DNA from: Fictibacillus phosphorivorans
Lineage (GTDB): Bacteria > Bacillota > Bacilli > Bacillales > Fictibacillaceae
Length of the DNA stretch: 64,000 bases
Direction: 5' to 3'
NCBI RefSeq assembly: GCF_007673525.1
Contig: NZ_VDZU01000001.1
Span: 2,180,177 to 2,244,176 of the forward strand
In this document: piece by piece, positions 8,253-16,632 of the stretch
Layout of the letters: every line of letters starts with the position of its first letter
Numbering within the stretch: position 1 is the stretch's first letter
The notes under the pieces: model-generated
The model's input: the letters and a program-made list of their open reading frames with translations, nothing else
What the model was told of the DNA's origin: nothing
Database searches by the model: none
Translations under genes and position numbers: made by a program

Positions 8253-9707
8253 ATGTCACAAAATATTGTGTTGGATTTAAACGAGCTCACATTAGAAAAG
8301 ATACAGCATCATTTTGAGAACGGTGATCTGACTTCACTAGAACTCGTAATGTATTATCTAGATCGGATCTCCAGATATGATAAGCAAGGACCTTTGATCA
8401 ACTCTGTTTTAGAAATCAACCCCCATGCCTTATTCATTGCAAGAAACATGGATGTTGAAAGACAGAACGGAAAAGTTCGGGGACCCTTACACGGTGTTCC
8501 TGTCATCATTAAAGATAATATCGACACTGCCGATCAGATGCACACGAGTGCTGGATCTTTGGCTTTAGAAAACCATTATGCCAAAAGTGATGCTTTTCTC
8601 GTTAAGAAGTTGAGAGATGCAGGTGCAATCATCATCGGAAAAGCAAATATGACGGAATGGGCAAACTTCATGGCATATGAAATGCCAAACGGTTTTAGTT
8701 CTAGAGGAGGTCAAGTGTTGAATCCATACGGACCTGGAGCATTAGATGTGAGTGGATCTAGTTCAGGTTCTGCCGCAGCTGTAGCAAGTAATTTTGCTGC
8801 TCTTAGTATAGGAACTGAGACTTCAGGCTCTATTCTTTGTCCCGCTGGAAACAATAATATCGTCGGAATCAAACCTACTGTTGGTTTAGTCTCTCGATCC
8901 GGTATCATTCCCATTTCAGTTAGTCAAGACACCGCAGGTCCTATGGCTCGAAACGTCAAAGATGCTGCGATCCTCCTTGAAGCTATAGAGGGAAATGATC
9001 CGCTAGATCCTGCAACATTATCTATTCCAAAACATTCAAGCTATATAGAAGGTTTAGAACAAGCCACACTAAAGGGAAAGCGATTTGGTGTAGCGTATGA
9101 ATTTTGCATAAAGCACTTAAATCCAACGCAGAGATCCGTTTTCGATGAAGCTTTAAAACTCATAGAGGATGAAGGTGGAGAGATGATCTATTTAGAACAG
9201 ATCTCACCTTTTGAGAAGATTGAATCCGACTATAACGTCCTCTTACACGAATTCAAATCTGGTCTCAATCATTATTTAAGTACTGTTTCATCAAAGACAA
9301 AGATCTCCTCATTACAGGATGTTATCGATTTTAATGAACAGAATAAAGAAAGGTGTTTGAAGCACAACCAAGATCTGTTGCTAGAAAGTGATAAGACTGA
9401 CGGGAATTTAACGAGTCCAGAATATCTAAAGGCGAGATTGAACGATCTTGAGATGACACAGAGAAAAGGAATAGATCTTGCTATTGAAAAACATAACTTG
9501 ACTGCTCTAATCAGTCCAAACGATGTCTGGTACAGTATTCCTGCAAAAGCAGGATATCCTTCCATTTCAGTTCCTTCTGGGTTTGATGATGACGGGATGC
9601 CACTAAGTGTTATTTTTACTGGGGAAGCATACTCCGAGAAAAAATTGATTCATATAGCTTATGTCTTTGAACAGATTTCTAACAAGAGAGTTCCTGTAGT
9701 ATTTTAA
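8253..9707 (+). CDS. Amidase signature family hydrolase
   Basis: The 484-residue enzyme belongs to the amidase signature (GatA-like) family, which hydrolyses carboxamides with a Ser-cisSer-Lys triad. The Lys lies in VPVIIKDNID (about residue 89). The Ser-rich loop is DVSGSSSGSAAAVAS (near 167-181), and the nucleophile region is GTETSGSILCPA (near 190). The mid-sequence insert and C-terminus resemble stand-alone amidases rather than the GatA subunit, and no gatB or gatC is nearby. Substrate cannot be inferred. A GAGAGG site lies about 10 nt before ATG. It appears monocistronic, with a shared bidirectional terminator downstream. Confidence 0.9.
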   Translation: MSQNIVLDLNELTLEKIQHHFENGDLTSLELVMYYLDRISRYDKQGPLINSVLEINPHALFIARNMDVERQNGKVRGPLHGVPVIIKDNIDTADQMHTSAGSLALENHYAKSDAFLVKKLRDAGAIIIGKANMTEWANFMAYEMPNGFSSRGGQVLNPYGPGALDVSGSSSGSAAAVASNFAALSIGTETSGSILCPAGNNNIVGIKPTVGLVSRSGIIPISVSQDTAGPMARNVKDAAILLEAIEGNDPLDPATLSIPKHSSYIEGLEQATLKGKRFGVAYEFCIKHLNPTQRSVFDEALKLIEDEGGEMIYLEQISPFEKIESDYNVLLHEFKSGLNHYLSTVSSKTKISSLQDVIDFNEQNKERCLKHNQDLLLESDKTDGNLTSPEYLKARLNDLEMTQRKGIDLAIEKHNLTALISPNDVWYSIPAKAGYPSISVPSGFDDDGMPLSVIFTGEAYSEKKLIHIAYVFEQISNKRVPVVF

Positions 9708-9754
9708 TAGACACTAATGATTCAATATTTCTAGTAAATCTTTTGTATTTACTT

Positions 9755-9890
9755 CTTTGATAGTTGATTTTAATGTAAGATGCGAGACTCTCGGTGATGC
9801 TTAAAAGTGAAACGTACAAATGTGGCTCACCGTCTGCACCGCAAAAGCAAGCATCTGAAATGGAATTCGACTGTCTCCAAAAAAGTCTAC
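9755..9890 (-). repeat. Dispersed intergenic repeat, degenerate copy A
   Basis: Read on the minus strand this segment carries, in order, TTTCAGATGCTTGCTTTTGC, ACGGTGAGCC, GAGAGTCTCGCA and ATCAACTA. The same order of blocks occurs in copy B (25590-25853) and its beginning in copy C (43658-43735). The pattern matches a noncoding repeat I recall as common between genes of Bacillaceae. The copy is decayed and no coding frame is supported. Confidence 0.6.
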
Positions 9891-9912
9891 ACAAGACCGC
9901 CTAAAAAATACA

Positions 9913-9944
9913 AAGGATGGGCCTTCATTTAGAGGCTCATCCTT
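9913..9944 (+). terminator. Shared bidirectional terminator, amidase and ltaE
   Basis: A long hairpin (AAGGATG-GCCTTC with GAGGC-CATCCTT, one internal mismatch) lies between the convergent amidase and threonine aldolase genes. T-rich tracts flank both sides, best on the minus side. Confidence 0.7.
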
Positions 9945-9981
9945 CTATTTACAGTTCCCTGTTTATCAGTAATATATTATG

Positions 9982-11004
9982 CTATCCTACTACTCGTCTT
10001 AAGGCGGAGATTGCATGTTCGATATCTTCTTCACTAACATCATAATGCGTTGTTAACCGGATCTGACCTTCACCGAACGATACGGCAAGAACTCCCTCTT
10101 GCTTTAATCTTTCTAAAAACTCTTCATTCTTCTGTTTTGTGTTTTCAATATTCATGATTACAATATTTGTATCGGGTCTATTGACTACTTCCAATTTCTT
10201 CATATCTTCGATGGCATCTGCTAACCTTCGTGCTTTATGATGATCTTCAGCTAATCGGTCGACCATCTTTGTTAATGAGATGATACCACTAGCTGCTAAG
10301 AATCCTGCTTGTCTCATTCCTCCACCCAGGCGTTTTCTCCACTTACGAGCTTTTTGGATAAATTTCCGGTCTCCTGCAAGAATAGAACCCACAGGTGAGC
10401 CTAATCCTTTTGATAAACAGATTTGTACCGAATCACAATATTGGGTAAAGTCCTTCACATTCATGTTCGTCGCTACAGCTGCATTAAAAAGCCTCGCACC
10501 ATCGATATGTACAGGGATTCCTGCCTCTTTTGCCACTTCATATATCTTTTTCATGTTGTCTAATGAAACGACTGATCCTCCTGAACGGTTATGTGTATTC
10601 TCAAGACAAATTAACGTCGTATCTGGAAAATGAATATCTTCAGTACGAATCGCTTGTTTGACTAAAAGAGGATCCATCTCTCCTCGTACGCCTTCAATGA
10701 CTCTTGGCTGAACACCCGCTAATGCAGAGATAGCAGCTCCTTCATAAAAGAAGATATGAGACTCTGATTCAACGATGATCTCATCCCCAGGTGAACATTT
10801 AGCCAGCACCGCCAACTGATTTCCTTGTGTTCCACTCGTAACAAACAGAGCTGCCTCTTTTCCTGTTATCTCAGCAGCTAACTTTTCGAGCTTGTTTATT
10901 GATGGATCTTCTCCATATACATCATCACCAACAGTTGCTGTGTAGATAGCGTCTCTCATTTCTTTTGTAGGTTGTGTTAAAGTATCACTTCTAAGATCGA
11001 TCAT
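9982..11004 (-). CDS. ltaE: Low-specificity L-threonine aldolase
   Basis: The 340-residue PLP enzyme (fold type I, GLY1/LtaE family) cleaves L-threonine or allo-threonine to glycine and acetaldehyde. It starts with the family signature IDLRSDTLTQPT. It has GDDVYGEDP near residue 30, the glycine-rich region FVTSGTQGNQLA, and the PLP lysine in CLSKGLGSPVGSILAG (near 200). The ATG at 11004, preceded by GAGGTGG, gives the usual N-terminus; the upstream ATG at 11016 would add four residues. A methyltransferase gene lies 37 nt upstream, so the two may be co-transcribed. Confidence 0.9.
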   Translation of the reverse strand: MIDLRSDTLTQPTKEMRDAIYTATVGDDVYGEDPSINKLEKLAAEITGKEAALFVTSGTQGNQLAVLAKCSPGDEIIVESESHIFFYEGAAISALAGVQPRVIEGVRGEMDPLLVKQAIRTEDIHFPDTTLICLENTHNRSGGSVVSLDNMKKIYEVAKEAGIPVHIDGARLFNAAVATNMNVKDFTQYCDSVQICLSKGLGSPVGSILAGDRKFIQKARKWRKRLGGGMRQAGFLAASGIISLTKMVDRLAEDHHKARRLADAIEDMKKLEVVNRPDTNIVIMNIENTKQKNEEFLERLKQEGVLAVSFGEGQIRLTTHYDVSEEDIEHAISALRRVVG

Positions 11005-11040
11005 GTTCCACCTCATCCGATTTTTTTCTGTCTTAACTTT

Positions 11041-11811
11041 CTAGTTACCTTCAATAACACCATATAAAAAACTGGCGTTTCGTTTTATGACTGAGAATCC
11101 TAAATCATAAAACTTCGTACTCGTTTTATTGTCTTTCATTACAACTCGTTTTGAAGCTACTCTTTTTGCTTCATGAATGGTCGCTTCTGTTAGGATACTA
11201 TAATCAGCACTGCTCTTTAATCCTTGAATGCCAGGTGATGAGATCGTTGATTCGAACATCGGATCAAAATAGACCACATCAAAACTATTATCGTGCTGTT
11301 TTTTTAGAAAGTTATAATGATTTTCATGAACCACTTCAATTCTTCTCATCGCTTCATTCATCTCTTCAGAATTAGATTCCCACACTTGAAGACCGCTCTT
11401 CACAACAAATGAAATCGCTCTGCTGCTCTCTACTCCGACTACAGCTCCTGATCTTCCTGCTACTAAACTCGCAACGATCGCATCAGAGGCAAGGCCAAGC
11501 GTACAGTCTAGGATCTTCATTCCCGCTTTAAGCTGAGTCACTTCTATAAAAGCATCTTTTTCCTCTCGAAGGATCTGTTTTACACGAAACATAGAAGAAT
11601 TGGGATGAAAAAAGAACGGTGTGCTCTCGTCTTTAGGATGATACGAGATTTTGTCCACTCCGATCATAAGAACATGGTCATTATATGTACTAATCATAGA
11701 AGAAATGGAATGACTCTCTCTATCCACAAAAGTACCATCAATCGAGACGGCTACTTCTTTTGCTTTGTTTCTTAATCGTGTTGCATTCTTTCCAGCTGTC
11801 GTAATGATCAT
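11041..11811 (-). CDS. ypiP: Class I SAM-dependent methyltransferase, YpiP/RsmJ-like
   Basis: The protein of about 256 residues has a Rossmann methyltransferase core: the SAM-binding loop is GMKILDCTLGLASDAIVASL (motif I, near 98-117), followed by VVGVES and the motif IV FDVVYFDPMFE. That last motif resembles RsmJ, a 16S rRNA guanine-N2 methyltransferase, and the B. subtilis YpiP family. Its true substrate is unproven. A GTG at 11820 lies within the AGGTGA site; the ATG at 11809-11811 follows it at good spacing and is chosen. The threonine aldolase gene follows 37 nt downstream. Confidence 0.82.
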   Translation of the reverse strand: MIITTAGKNATRLRNKAKEVAVSIDGTFVDRESHSISSMISTYNDHVLMIGVDKISYHPKDESTPFFFHPNSSMFRVKQILREEKDAFIEVTQLKAGMKILDCTLGLASDAIVASLVAGRSGAVVGVESSRAISFVVKSGLQVWESNSEEMNEAMRRIEVVHENHYNFLKKQHDNSFDVVYFDPMFESTISSPGIQGLKSSADYSILTEATIHEAKRVASKRVVMKDNKTSTKFYDLGFSVIKRNASFLYGVIEGN

Positions 11812-11956
11812 TGTTTTCACCTATCTGTTTTATTATGAACAATTCCTTATTGTAATCGGCCTCTTATAAACCTGCTGCTAGGATTACGTATCATTTGCAT
11901 ATCTCATTGAACAAACCTAAAATATGGGAAGATAGAAGTATGAGGAGGCTCCAATA

Positions 11957-14143
11957 ATGAAAAAGGGTTTATCGTTTCAAGCCTTAGGAAAATTTACATA
12001 CCGTTTCCGTAAGCTCATTATAACATTTTGGGTTCTAACTACCATTCTCTTAGGCTTTTTTGCTGTTAAACTCCCTTCGATTTTAAGCGGCAGCGGGTTT
12101 GAAATGGATGGATCTTTCGCAAAAGTAGAAAACATTCTTCAAGATAAGTTTGATCAGCCGAAATCCTCTGTGATGCTCGTCTTTGATTCTAAAGAGTACT
12201 CTCCACAAGATGCTGAGTATAAGTCATTCGTTATAGACACGATTAAAAAGATGGACGGAGTCGACGATGTAGTTGACATCCAAAGTCCTTATGACGTTCC
12301 TGAAAAGACTATAAAAGAGAACGTTTCTTTTGCATCTGTTCAGTTCGATAAAAGCTTTGGAGACCTGAAAAAGTCTATTGATCAAATAAGAGATCGTATG
12401 CCAGAAGACAATGAAATTTCTGTTTCATTAACAGGTGGACCCGTGATTGCTGAAGATATGAACACTGCTAGTCAACACGATCTAGCTAGAGCAGAGGCGA
12501 TCGGGATACCTGCTGCATTAATCATTCTTCTGCTCGCGTTCGGCGGTTTGATCGCAGCAGGCTTACCGATCATTGTCGGTTTAATCTCAGTCGCAAGTTC
12601 GCTTGGGCTTCTCTATTTTTACGGACAAACAACGAATGTAAGTATCTTCTTACTCAATGTTGTTCCTATGATTGGACTTGCATTAGGAATAGATTTTGCT
12701 CTTCTTCTCGTCAACCGCTTTCGTGAAGAGCTTCATCGCGGTGTTGAAAAAGCTACGATCATTTCTGTACAAACAGCTGGTCGTTCGATCGCCTTCTCAG
12801 GTTTATGTGTCTTCTTAGGACTGTCTGGAATGCTGTTGATCGATATTGATATTTTTAAGACTGTTGCCATCGGAGGCATGGTCGTTGTAGTCCTCTCGGT
12901 TCTGAATGCGATAACGTTCTTACCAGCCCTGTTAGCTGTTCTTGGCCAGAGAGTGAACGCTTTGAAATTGTTAAAAACAAAAGAGAACACAAAATCATTT
13001 TGGCATAGTTTTGCAGCTTTCGTTATGAAAAGACCTATTATCATGGCTGTGATCGCAGCTTTGGTTTTAGGATTATCTGTTACACCTGTGAAAGATATGA
13101 AGCTATCCATACCAGAGGCAGATGCACTTCCACCGGATTATGAATCAAGGTTAGCCTTTGAAAAATTTGAAAAAACGTTCGGTGAAGATGAGTTGTATCC
13201 TGTAACGATAGTTGCCGAATCTAAAAATTCTTTTCTAAAAGATGAAGAATCACTATTAGCACTTGAAAAACTTACTAATGAACTTCAAAGTCAAAAAGAA
13301 GTAAATAAAACAGAATCTATTTTCACGTACACGAATCAATTAAACGGTTCAGAACTCTTTCAAGCTCTGCAGACCGATCAAGGTAAACAGCAGTTCTCTC
13401 CTGTTCTAAAACCGTTTATCAATGACGATACTGCTGTAATTAAAGCATATTTATCAGTAGATGTGACAGGTGATAAAGCGAAACAGTTCGTCAAAAAATG
13501 GGAAAAAGAACATGAAGGATTGTCCATCACGATCGGAGGAGTTACGAAGTTTAATCAAGAGATTTTTGATGAGATCATCGAAAAGGCTCCTTATGGGTTA
13601 GCTATCGTCCTGATAACAACACTCTTCATTCTCATGATCGCATTCCGTTCTGTATTTATTCCGGTAAAAGCGATTTTTATGAACATGCTGAGCTTGTCCG
13701 CTACTTTTGGAATACTAGTTTGGATTTTCCAAAGCGGTGTCATCATGGAACCTGTTGATATTGGATTGATGATTCCCGTCTTTACTTTTGGAATCGTTTT
13801 TGGACTGAGTATGGATTATGAAGTATTTTTGATTTCTAGGATTCAAGAGATATACGAAGAGACTGGTGATAATGATCGTGCTACCTTACTTGGATTAACT
13901 TCCACATCTAAGATCATTACATCAGCTGCAGCGATCATGATTGTAATCACAGGCTCGTTTGCTTTTACAAACGTCATGCCTGTCAAACAGATCGGAATCG
14001 CTATTGCTCTTGCCATATTTATAGATGCAACGATCGTTAGGATGATATTCGTCCCGTCTCTGATGAAACTTCTTGGAGACTGGAACTGGTGGATGCCATT
14101 CATAAAGAGAAAAGAGAAAAAGCAAAGCGGCACCCTTTCTTAA
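11957..14143 (+). CDS. MMPL/RND-family membrane exporter
   Basis: The 728-residue protein has the RND-type duplicated layout. An N-terminal membrane helix (about 18-38) is followed by an extracellular loop (to about 170), a bundle of five or six helices (to about 330), a second helix and loop (about 345-550), and a final helix bundle. A GLALGIDFALLLVNRFREE segment in the first half and FGLSMDYEVFLISRIQE in the second mark the proton-relay helices of MMPL (YdfJ-like) transporters. These export lipids, drugs or siderophore-like compounds; the substrate here is unknown. A GAGGAGG site precedes the ATG. It is monocistronic, with a strong terminator starting inside the last codons. Confidence 0.9.
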   Translation: MKKGLSFQALGKFTYRFRKLIITFWVLTTILLGFFAVKLPSILSGSGFEMDGSFAKVENILQDKFDQPKSSVMLVFDSKEYSPQDAEYKSFVIDTIKKMDGVDDVVDIQSPYDVPEKTIKENVSFASVQFDKSFGDLKKSIDQIRDRMPEDNEISVSLTGGPVIAEDMNTASQHDLARAEAIGIPAALIILLLAFGGLIAAGLPIIVGLISVASSLGLLYFYGQTTNVSIFLLNVVPMIGLALGIDFALLLVNRFREELHRGVEKATIISVQTAGRSIAFSGLCVFLGLSGMLLIDIDIFKTVAIGGMVVVVLSVLNAITFLPALLAVLGQRVNALKLLKTKENTKSFWHSFAAFVMKRPIIMAVIAALVLGLSVTPVKDMKLSIPEADALPPDYESRLAFEKFEKTFGEDELYPVTIVAESKNSFLKDEESLLALEKLTNELQSQKEVNKTESIFTYTNQLNGSELFQALQTDQGKQQFSPVLKPFINDDTAVIKAYLSVDVTGDKAKQFVKKWEKEHEGLSITIGGVTKFNQEIFDEIIEKAPYGLAIVLITTLFILMIAFRSVFIPVKAIFMNMLSLSATFGILVWIFQSGVIMEPVDIGLMIPVFTFGIVFGLSMDYEVFLISRIQEIYEETGDNDRATLLGLTSTSKIITSAAAIMIVITGSFAFTNVMPVKQIGIAIALAIFIDATIVRMIFVPSLMKLLGDWNWWMPFIKRKEKKQSGTLS

Positions 14144-14159
14144 AGGGATGCCGTTTTTT
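14128..14159 (+). terminator. Intrinsic terminator after the MMPL gene
   Basis: An 11-12 bp stem (14128-14138 with 14142-14153) with one bulged base is followed by six T. The left arm is the last coding codons. Confidence 0.9.
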
Positions 14160-14233
14160 AAAGTAATTGTGGGAAAACGAAACATAATATCCTATAATAA
14201 AAATAGCTAGTCTCATATTTAAGGGGTGTTCAT

Positions 14234-14821
14234 ATGTTTGAAATTATCATTATTCTTTTACTTTCTTATTTACTTGGCTCGATCCCCTTTGCACTCTTAG
14301 TTGGAAAAATAGGATATGGTATTGATATCAGAGAACATGGAAGCGGTAACTTAGGCGGTACGAACACATTCAGGACTCTTGGTAAAAAAGCCGGTTTTAT
14401 TGTATCAGCAGCAGATGTGTTAAAAGGAACACTAGCTGCAAGCTTACCTATAATACTCGATGTTGATATTCATCCTCTCATTGCAGGGGTTCCTGCTGTA
14501 ATCGGGCATTGTTATCCGGTGTTCGCAAAATTTAAAGGCGGTAAAGCTGTTGCTACTTCTGGCGGCGTTCTACTATTCGCGCAACCATTGTTGTTTGTAC
14601 TCGTCTTGTTCACTTTCTTTCTGACATTATACATAAGTAAATACGTGTCTCTGTCATCCATCATGGCTGGGGTAGGCTCGGTCGTACTAAGCTTTTTCAT
14701 TGCAGGTGATTGGCTGACAACGTATATTCTGATCGGCTTTACATTGTTCTTAATCTATAGACATAGACAGAATATTGTAAGAATTGCTAAGAAAACAGAG
14801 CCTAAAGTGAAATGGATCTAA
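14234..14821 (+). CDS. plsY: Acyl-phosphate:glycerol-3-phosphate acyltransferase PlsY
   Basis: PlsY transfers the acyl group of acyl-phosphate to glycerol-3-phosphate, the first membrane step of phospholipid synthesis. The 195-residue protein has five hydrophobic segments and all three family motifs: [16 protein letters not shown] (near 36-51), [21 protein letters not shown] (near 93-113) and the YRHRQNI region near the C-terminus. An AAGGGG site lies upstream of the ATG. In B. subtilis plsY (yneS) is close to yneP/yneQ/yneR; here those genes are about 47 kb away, so the locus has been rearranged. Confidence 0.95.
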   Translation: MFEIIIILLLSYLLGSIPFALLVGKIGYGIDIREHGSGNLGGTNTFRTLGKKAGFIVSAADVLKGTLAASLPIILDVDIHPLIAGVPAVIGHCYPVFAKFKGGKAVATSGGVLLFAQPLLFVLVLFTFFLTLYISKYVSLSSIMAGVGSVVLSFFIAGDWLTTYILIGFTLFLIYRHRQNIVRIAKKTEPKVKWI

Positions 14822-14854
14822 GAATCGTTCTTTTTAAGAGCGGTTCTTTTTTTT
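14820..14854 (+). terminator. Intrinsic terminator after plsY
   Basis: A 13-bp stem with G-U pairs (14820-14832 with 14836-14848) starts at the plsY stop and is followed by an eight-T tract. Confidence 0.85.
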
Positions 14855-15069
14855 ATGCCTAAACTTCGAACTTTCATTTCTTGAAGACAAGATTAACTTC
14901 CTGCCCGTTTATCAAGACTTTTTGATAAAAGTCGAAAAATAGGCTCTTCTCCTAAAAAAGTACAGGCGTTTTCACTAAAAACTCCGCATTTGTCCGTGTC
15001 CGTTTAGGTGTTTCGGTCATATGGTGTAATGTGACGTTGACCTAGACTTAAATATTTGGAGGGACTGAA

Positions 15070-15327
15070 ATGGAAAATAAAAAAATGAATATGCCTTATG
15101 GTGACAATATGAACATTAACATGAAGCCGGTAGCGAACATGCCGATTCATCATGGTGATTATCATGGTGGAGGTTATGGCGGCTATGGACACGGATGCGG
15201 CTTTTTAATCATTGTTGTTCTATTCATCCTGTTGATCATTATCGGTGCTACTGCGTTTCATTGTAAAGAAGAAGAACATGACTGTGACGAATCATCTTCA
15301 TCTTCGTCTTCATCCTCATCTCATTAA
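15070..15327 (+). CDS. YjcZ-like small Gly/His-rich membrane peptide with poly-Ser tail
   Basis: The 85-residue product has an Asn/Met-rich head, a Gly/Tyr/His-rich middle (HHGDYHGGGYGGYGHGCG), one membrane helix (about residues 45-61, FLIIVVLFILLIIIGA) and an acidic tail with two Cys ending in ten Ser and a His. GYGHGCGF followed by the hydrophobic run is the signature of YjcZ-family sporulation peptides, normally only 30-50 residues. The extended head and repetitive Ser tail are unusual. A TTTGGAGGG site precedes the ATG. It is monocistronic and probably sporulation-related by family. Confidence 0.72.
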   Translation: MENKKMNMPYGDNMNINMKPVANMPIHHGDYHGGGYGGYGHGCGFLIIVVLFILLIIIGATAFHCKEEEHDCDESSSSSSSSSSH

Positions 15328-15344
15328 GTCATCATATTCTAAAA

Positions 15345-15380
15345 AAGAAAGAGAGAAGCAGATCTGCTTCTCTCTTTCTT
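15345..15380. terminator. Bidirectional terminator, 18-bp perfect palindrome
   Basis: The arms 15345-15362 and 15363-15380 are perfectly complementary, with A-rich and T-rich flanks. The element lies between the YjcZ-like gene and convergent brxA. In RNA the central four bases form the loop. Confidence 0.85.
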
Positions 15381-15414
15381 ATGTTATAAAACTGAGTCGT
15401 CCTAGACTATTGGA

Positions 15415-15843
15415 TTAACAATGCTCATCATATGCCCCAAGAAGATTTTCAAGAATTTCTTCAGGTGCATGATTTTCAATGTTATGACGATGAATAAAGT
15501 GAACGACTTTTCCATCCTTTAGTACAGCCATAGACGGAGAAGATGGTGGGATTTCCCCAAAGAATTCTCTCATTTGAGCCGTCGCTTCTTTATCTTGACC
15601 AGCAAAAACAGTCACAAACTGGTCAGGCTTTACAGCATGATTAAGAGATGCTACTGCGACCGGACGAGCAAGACCAGCAGCACAACCACAGACTGAGTTG
15701 ATCACAACAAGTGCTGTACCTTCAGATTCTTGCATAAAATAATTTACTTCTTCTGGTGTTTTTAATTCTTCAAACCCAGCACGCGTTAGTTCGTCTCTCA
15801 TCGGCTGAGCCATCTGTTTCATATATTCTTCATAAGCATTCAT
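15415..15843 (-). CDS. brxA: Bacilliredoxin BrxA (YphP family)
   Basis: Bacilliredoxins remove bacillithiol from oxidised protein cysteines. The 142-residue thioredoxin-fold protein has the signature VVINSVCGCAAGLARP with the CGC active site near residue 52. It also has TVFAGQDKEATAQMREFFGEIPPSSPSMAVLKDGK-like blocks common to BrxA and BrxB. The N-terminus (AYEEYMKQ) and the end (AYDEHC) match YphP/BrxA better than YqiW/BrxB. An AGGAGG site is well spaced before the ATG. It is convergent with the YjcZ-like gene. Confidence 0.93.
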   Translation of the reverse strand: MNAYEEYMKQMAQPMRDELTRAGFEELKTPEEVNYFMQESEGTALVVINSVCGCAAGLARPVAVASLNHAVKPDQFVTVFAGQDKEATAQMREFFGEIPPSSPSMAVLKDGKVVHFIHRHNIENHAPEEILENLLGAYDEHC

Positions 15844-15901
15844 GATTTATTCCTCCTGAAAACGATTCATTTACATACAATGTTATTATAACGTAAACAG
15901 A

Positions 15902-16573
15902 CTAGCTTTTTAAAATGTTTCTGCTTATCTCATGTATCTTCTTGTTCTCAATAATCGTTACGGAATCAGTTTGGGCGTTGAAAGCGTCTTGTATCATCGC
16001 ATTAGCAACTGAGCTCGATTCTACCGGTTCATATTTACTAGGATAGATGAAAGGAATTGCTTTATAAAGCTTTTCGGCCAATCTTTCTCCGAACCTGAAC
16101 TCTTCACGATCACCGATCAATAAAGATGGTCTGACAATCGTCAAAGAAGGGAATTTCATCGAGATCAAATGGGACTCCATATTACCCTTTACACGATTGT
16201 AAAAAAAAGTAGACTTAGCATGAGCACCCATAGCTGAAATAACAGAAACATGGGTTATATTTAACTTATGAGCAAGTTTTCCTAATTTAACCGGAATATG
16301 TAAATCTACTTCTTCAAATGCTTTTTTGGATTTTACTTTATTCATCGTCGTTCCGATACAGATGAACATAACATCCGCTCCTGTATGTTCTAGGCTGTAT
16401 TCAGATGCAGTAAAATCAAATATCACTTCTTTAATCTTTTCATGCTTCATACCCGAAGATTTTCTAACTAGTAAGATAATCTCTTTACACTGTGGATCCG
16501 TCAATAATTGCTTTACCACTTCTTTTCCTACTAATCCGCTTGAGCCAGCAACAATAACAGTATTCTTATTCAT
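15902..16573 (-). CDS. Atypical SDR / NAD(P)-binding protein (HTATIP2-like)
   Basis: The 223-residue protein is an atypical short-chain dehydrogenase. It opens with the dinucleotide-binding loop VIVAGSSGLVGKEVVKQLL. It continues with VMFICIGTTMNKVKSKKAFEEVD, SVISAMGAHAKSTFFYNRVKGNMES (a YxxxK-like Tyr/Lys pair) and LTIVRPSLLIGDREEFRFGE, the layout of HTATIP2/TIP30-type proteins. The substrate is unknown and it may act as a sensor rather than an enzyme. An AAAGGA site lies 9 nt before the ATG. It is divergent from another NAD-binding gene across 59 nt, so both promoters are compressed there. Confidence 0.82.
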   Translation of the reverse strand: MNKNTVIVAGSSGLVGKEVVKQLLTDPQCKEIILLVRKSSGMKHEKIKEVIFDFTASEYSLEHTGADVMFICIGTTMNKVKSKKAFEEVDLHIPVKLGKLAHKLNITHVSVISAMGAHAKSTFFYNRVKGNMESHLISMKFPSLTIVRPSLLIGDREEFRFGERLAEKLYKAIPFIYPSKYEPVESSSVANAMIQDAFNAQTDSVTIIENKKIHEISRNILKS

Positions 16574-16632
16574 GTGTTACGGTCCTTTCTGTTACGAGTA
16601 AACTTATCTTATCATGAGCTGAGGTATATATC

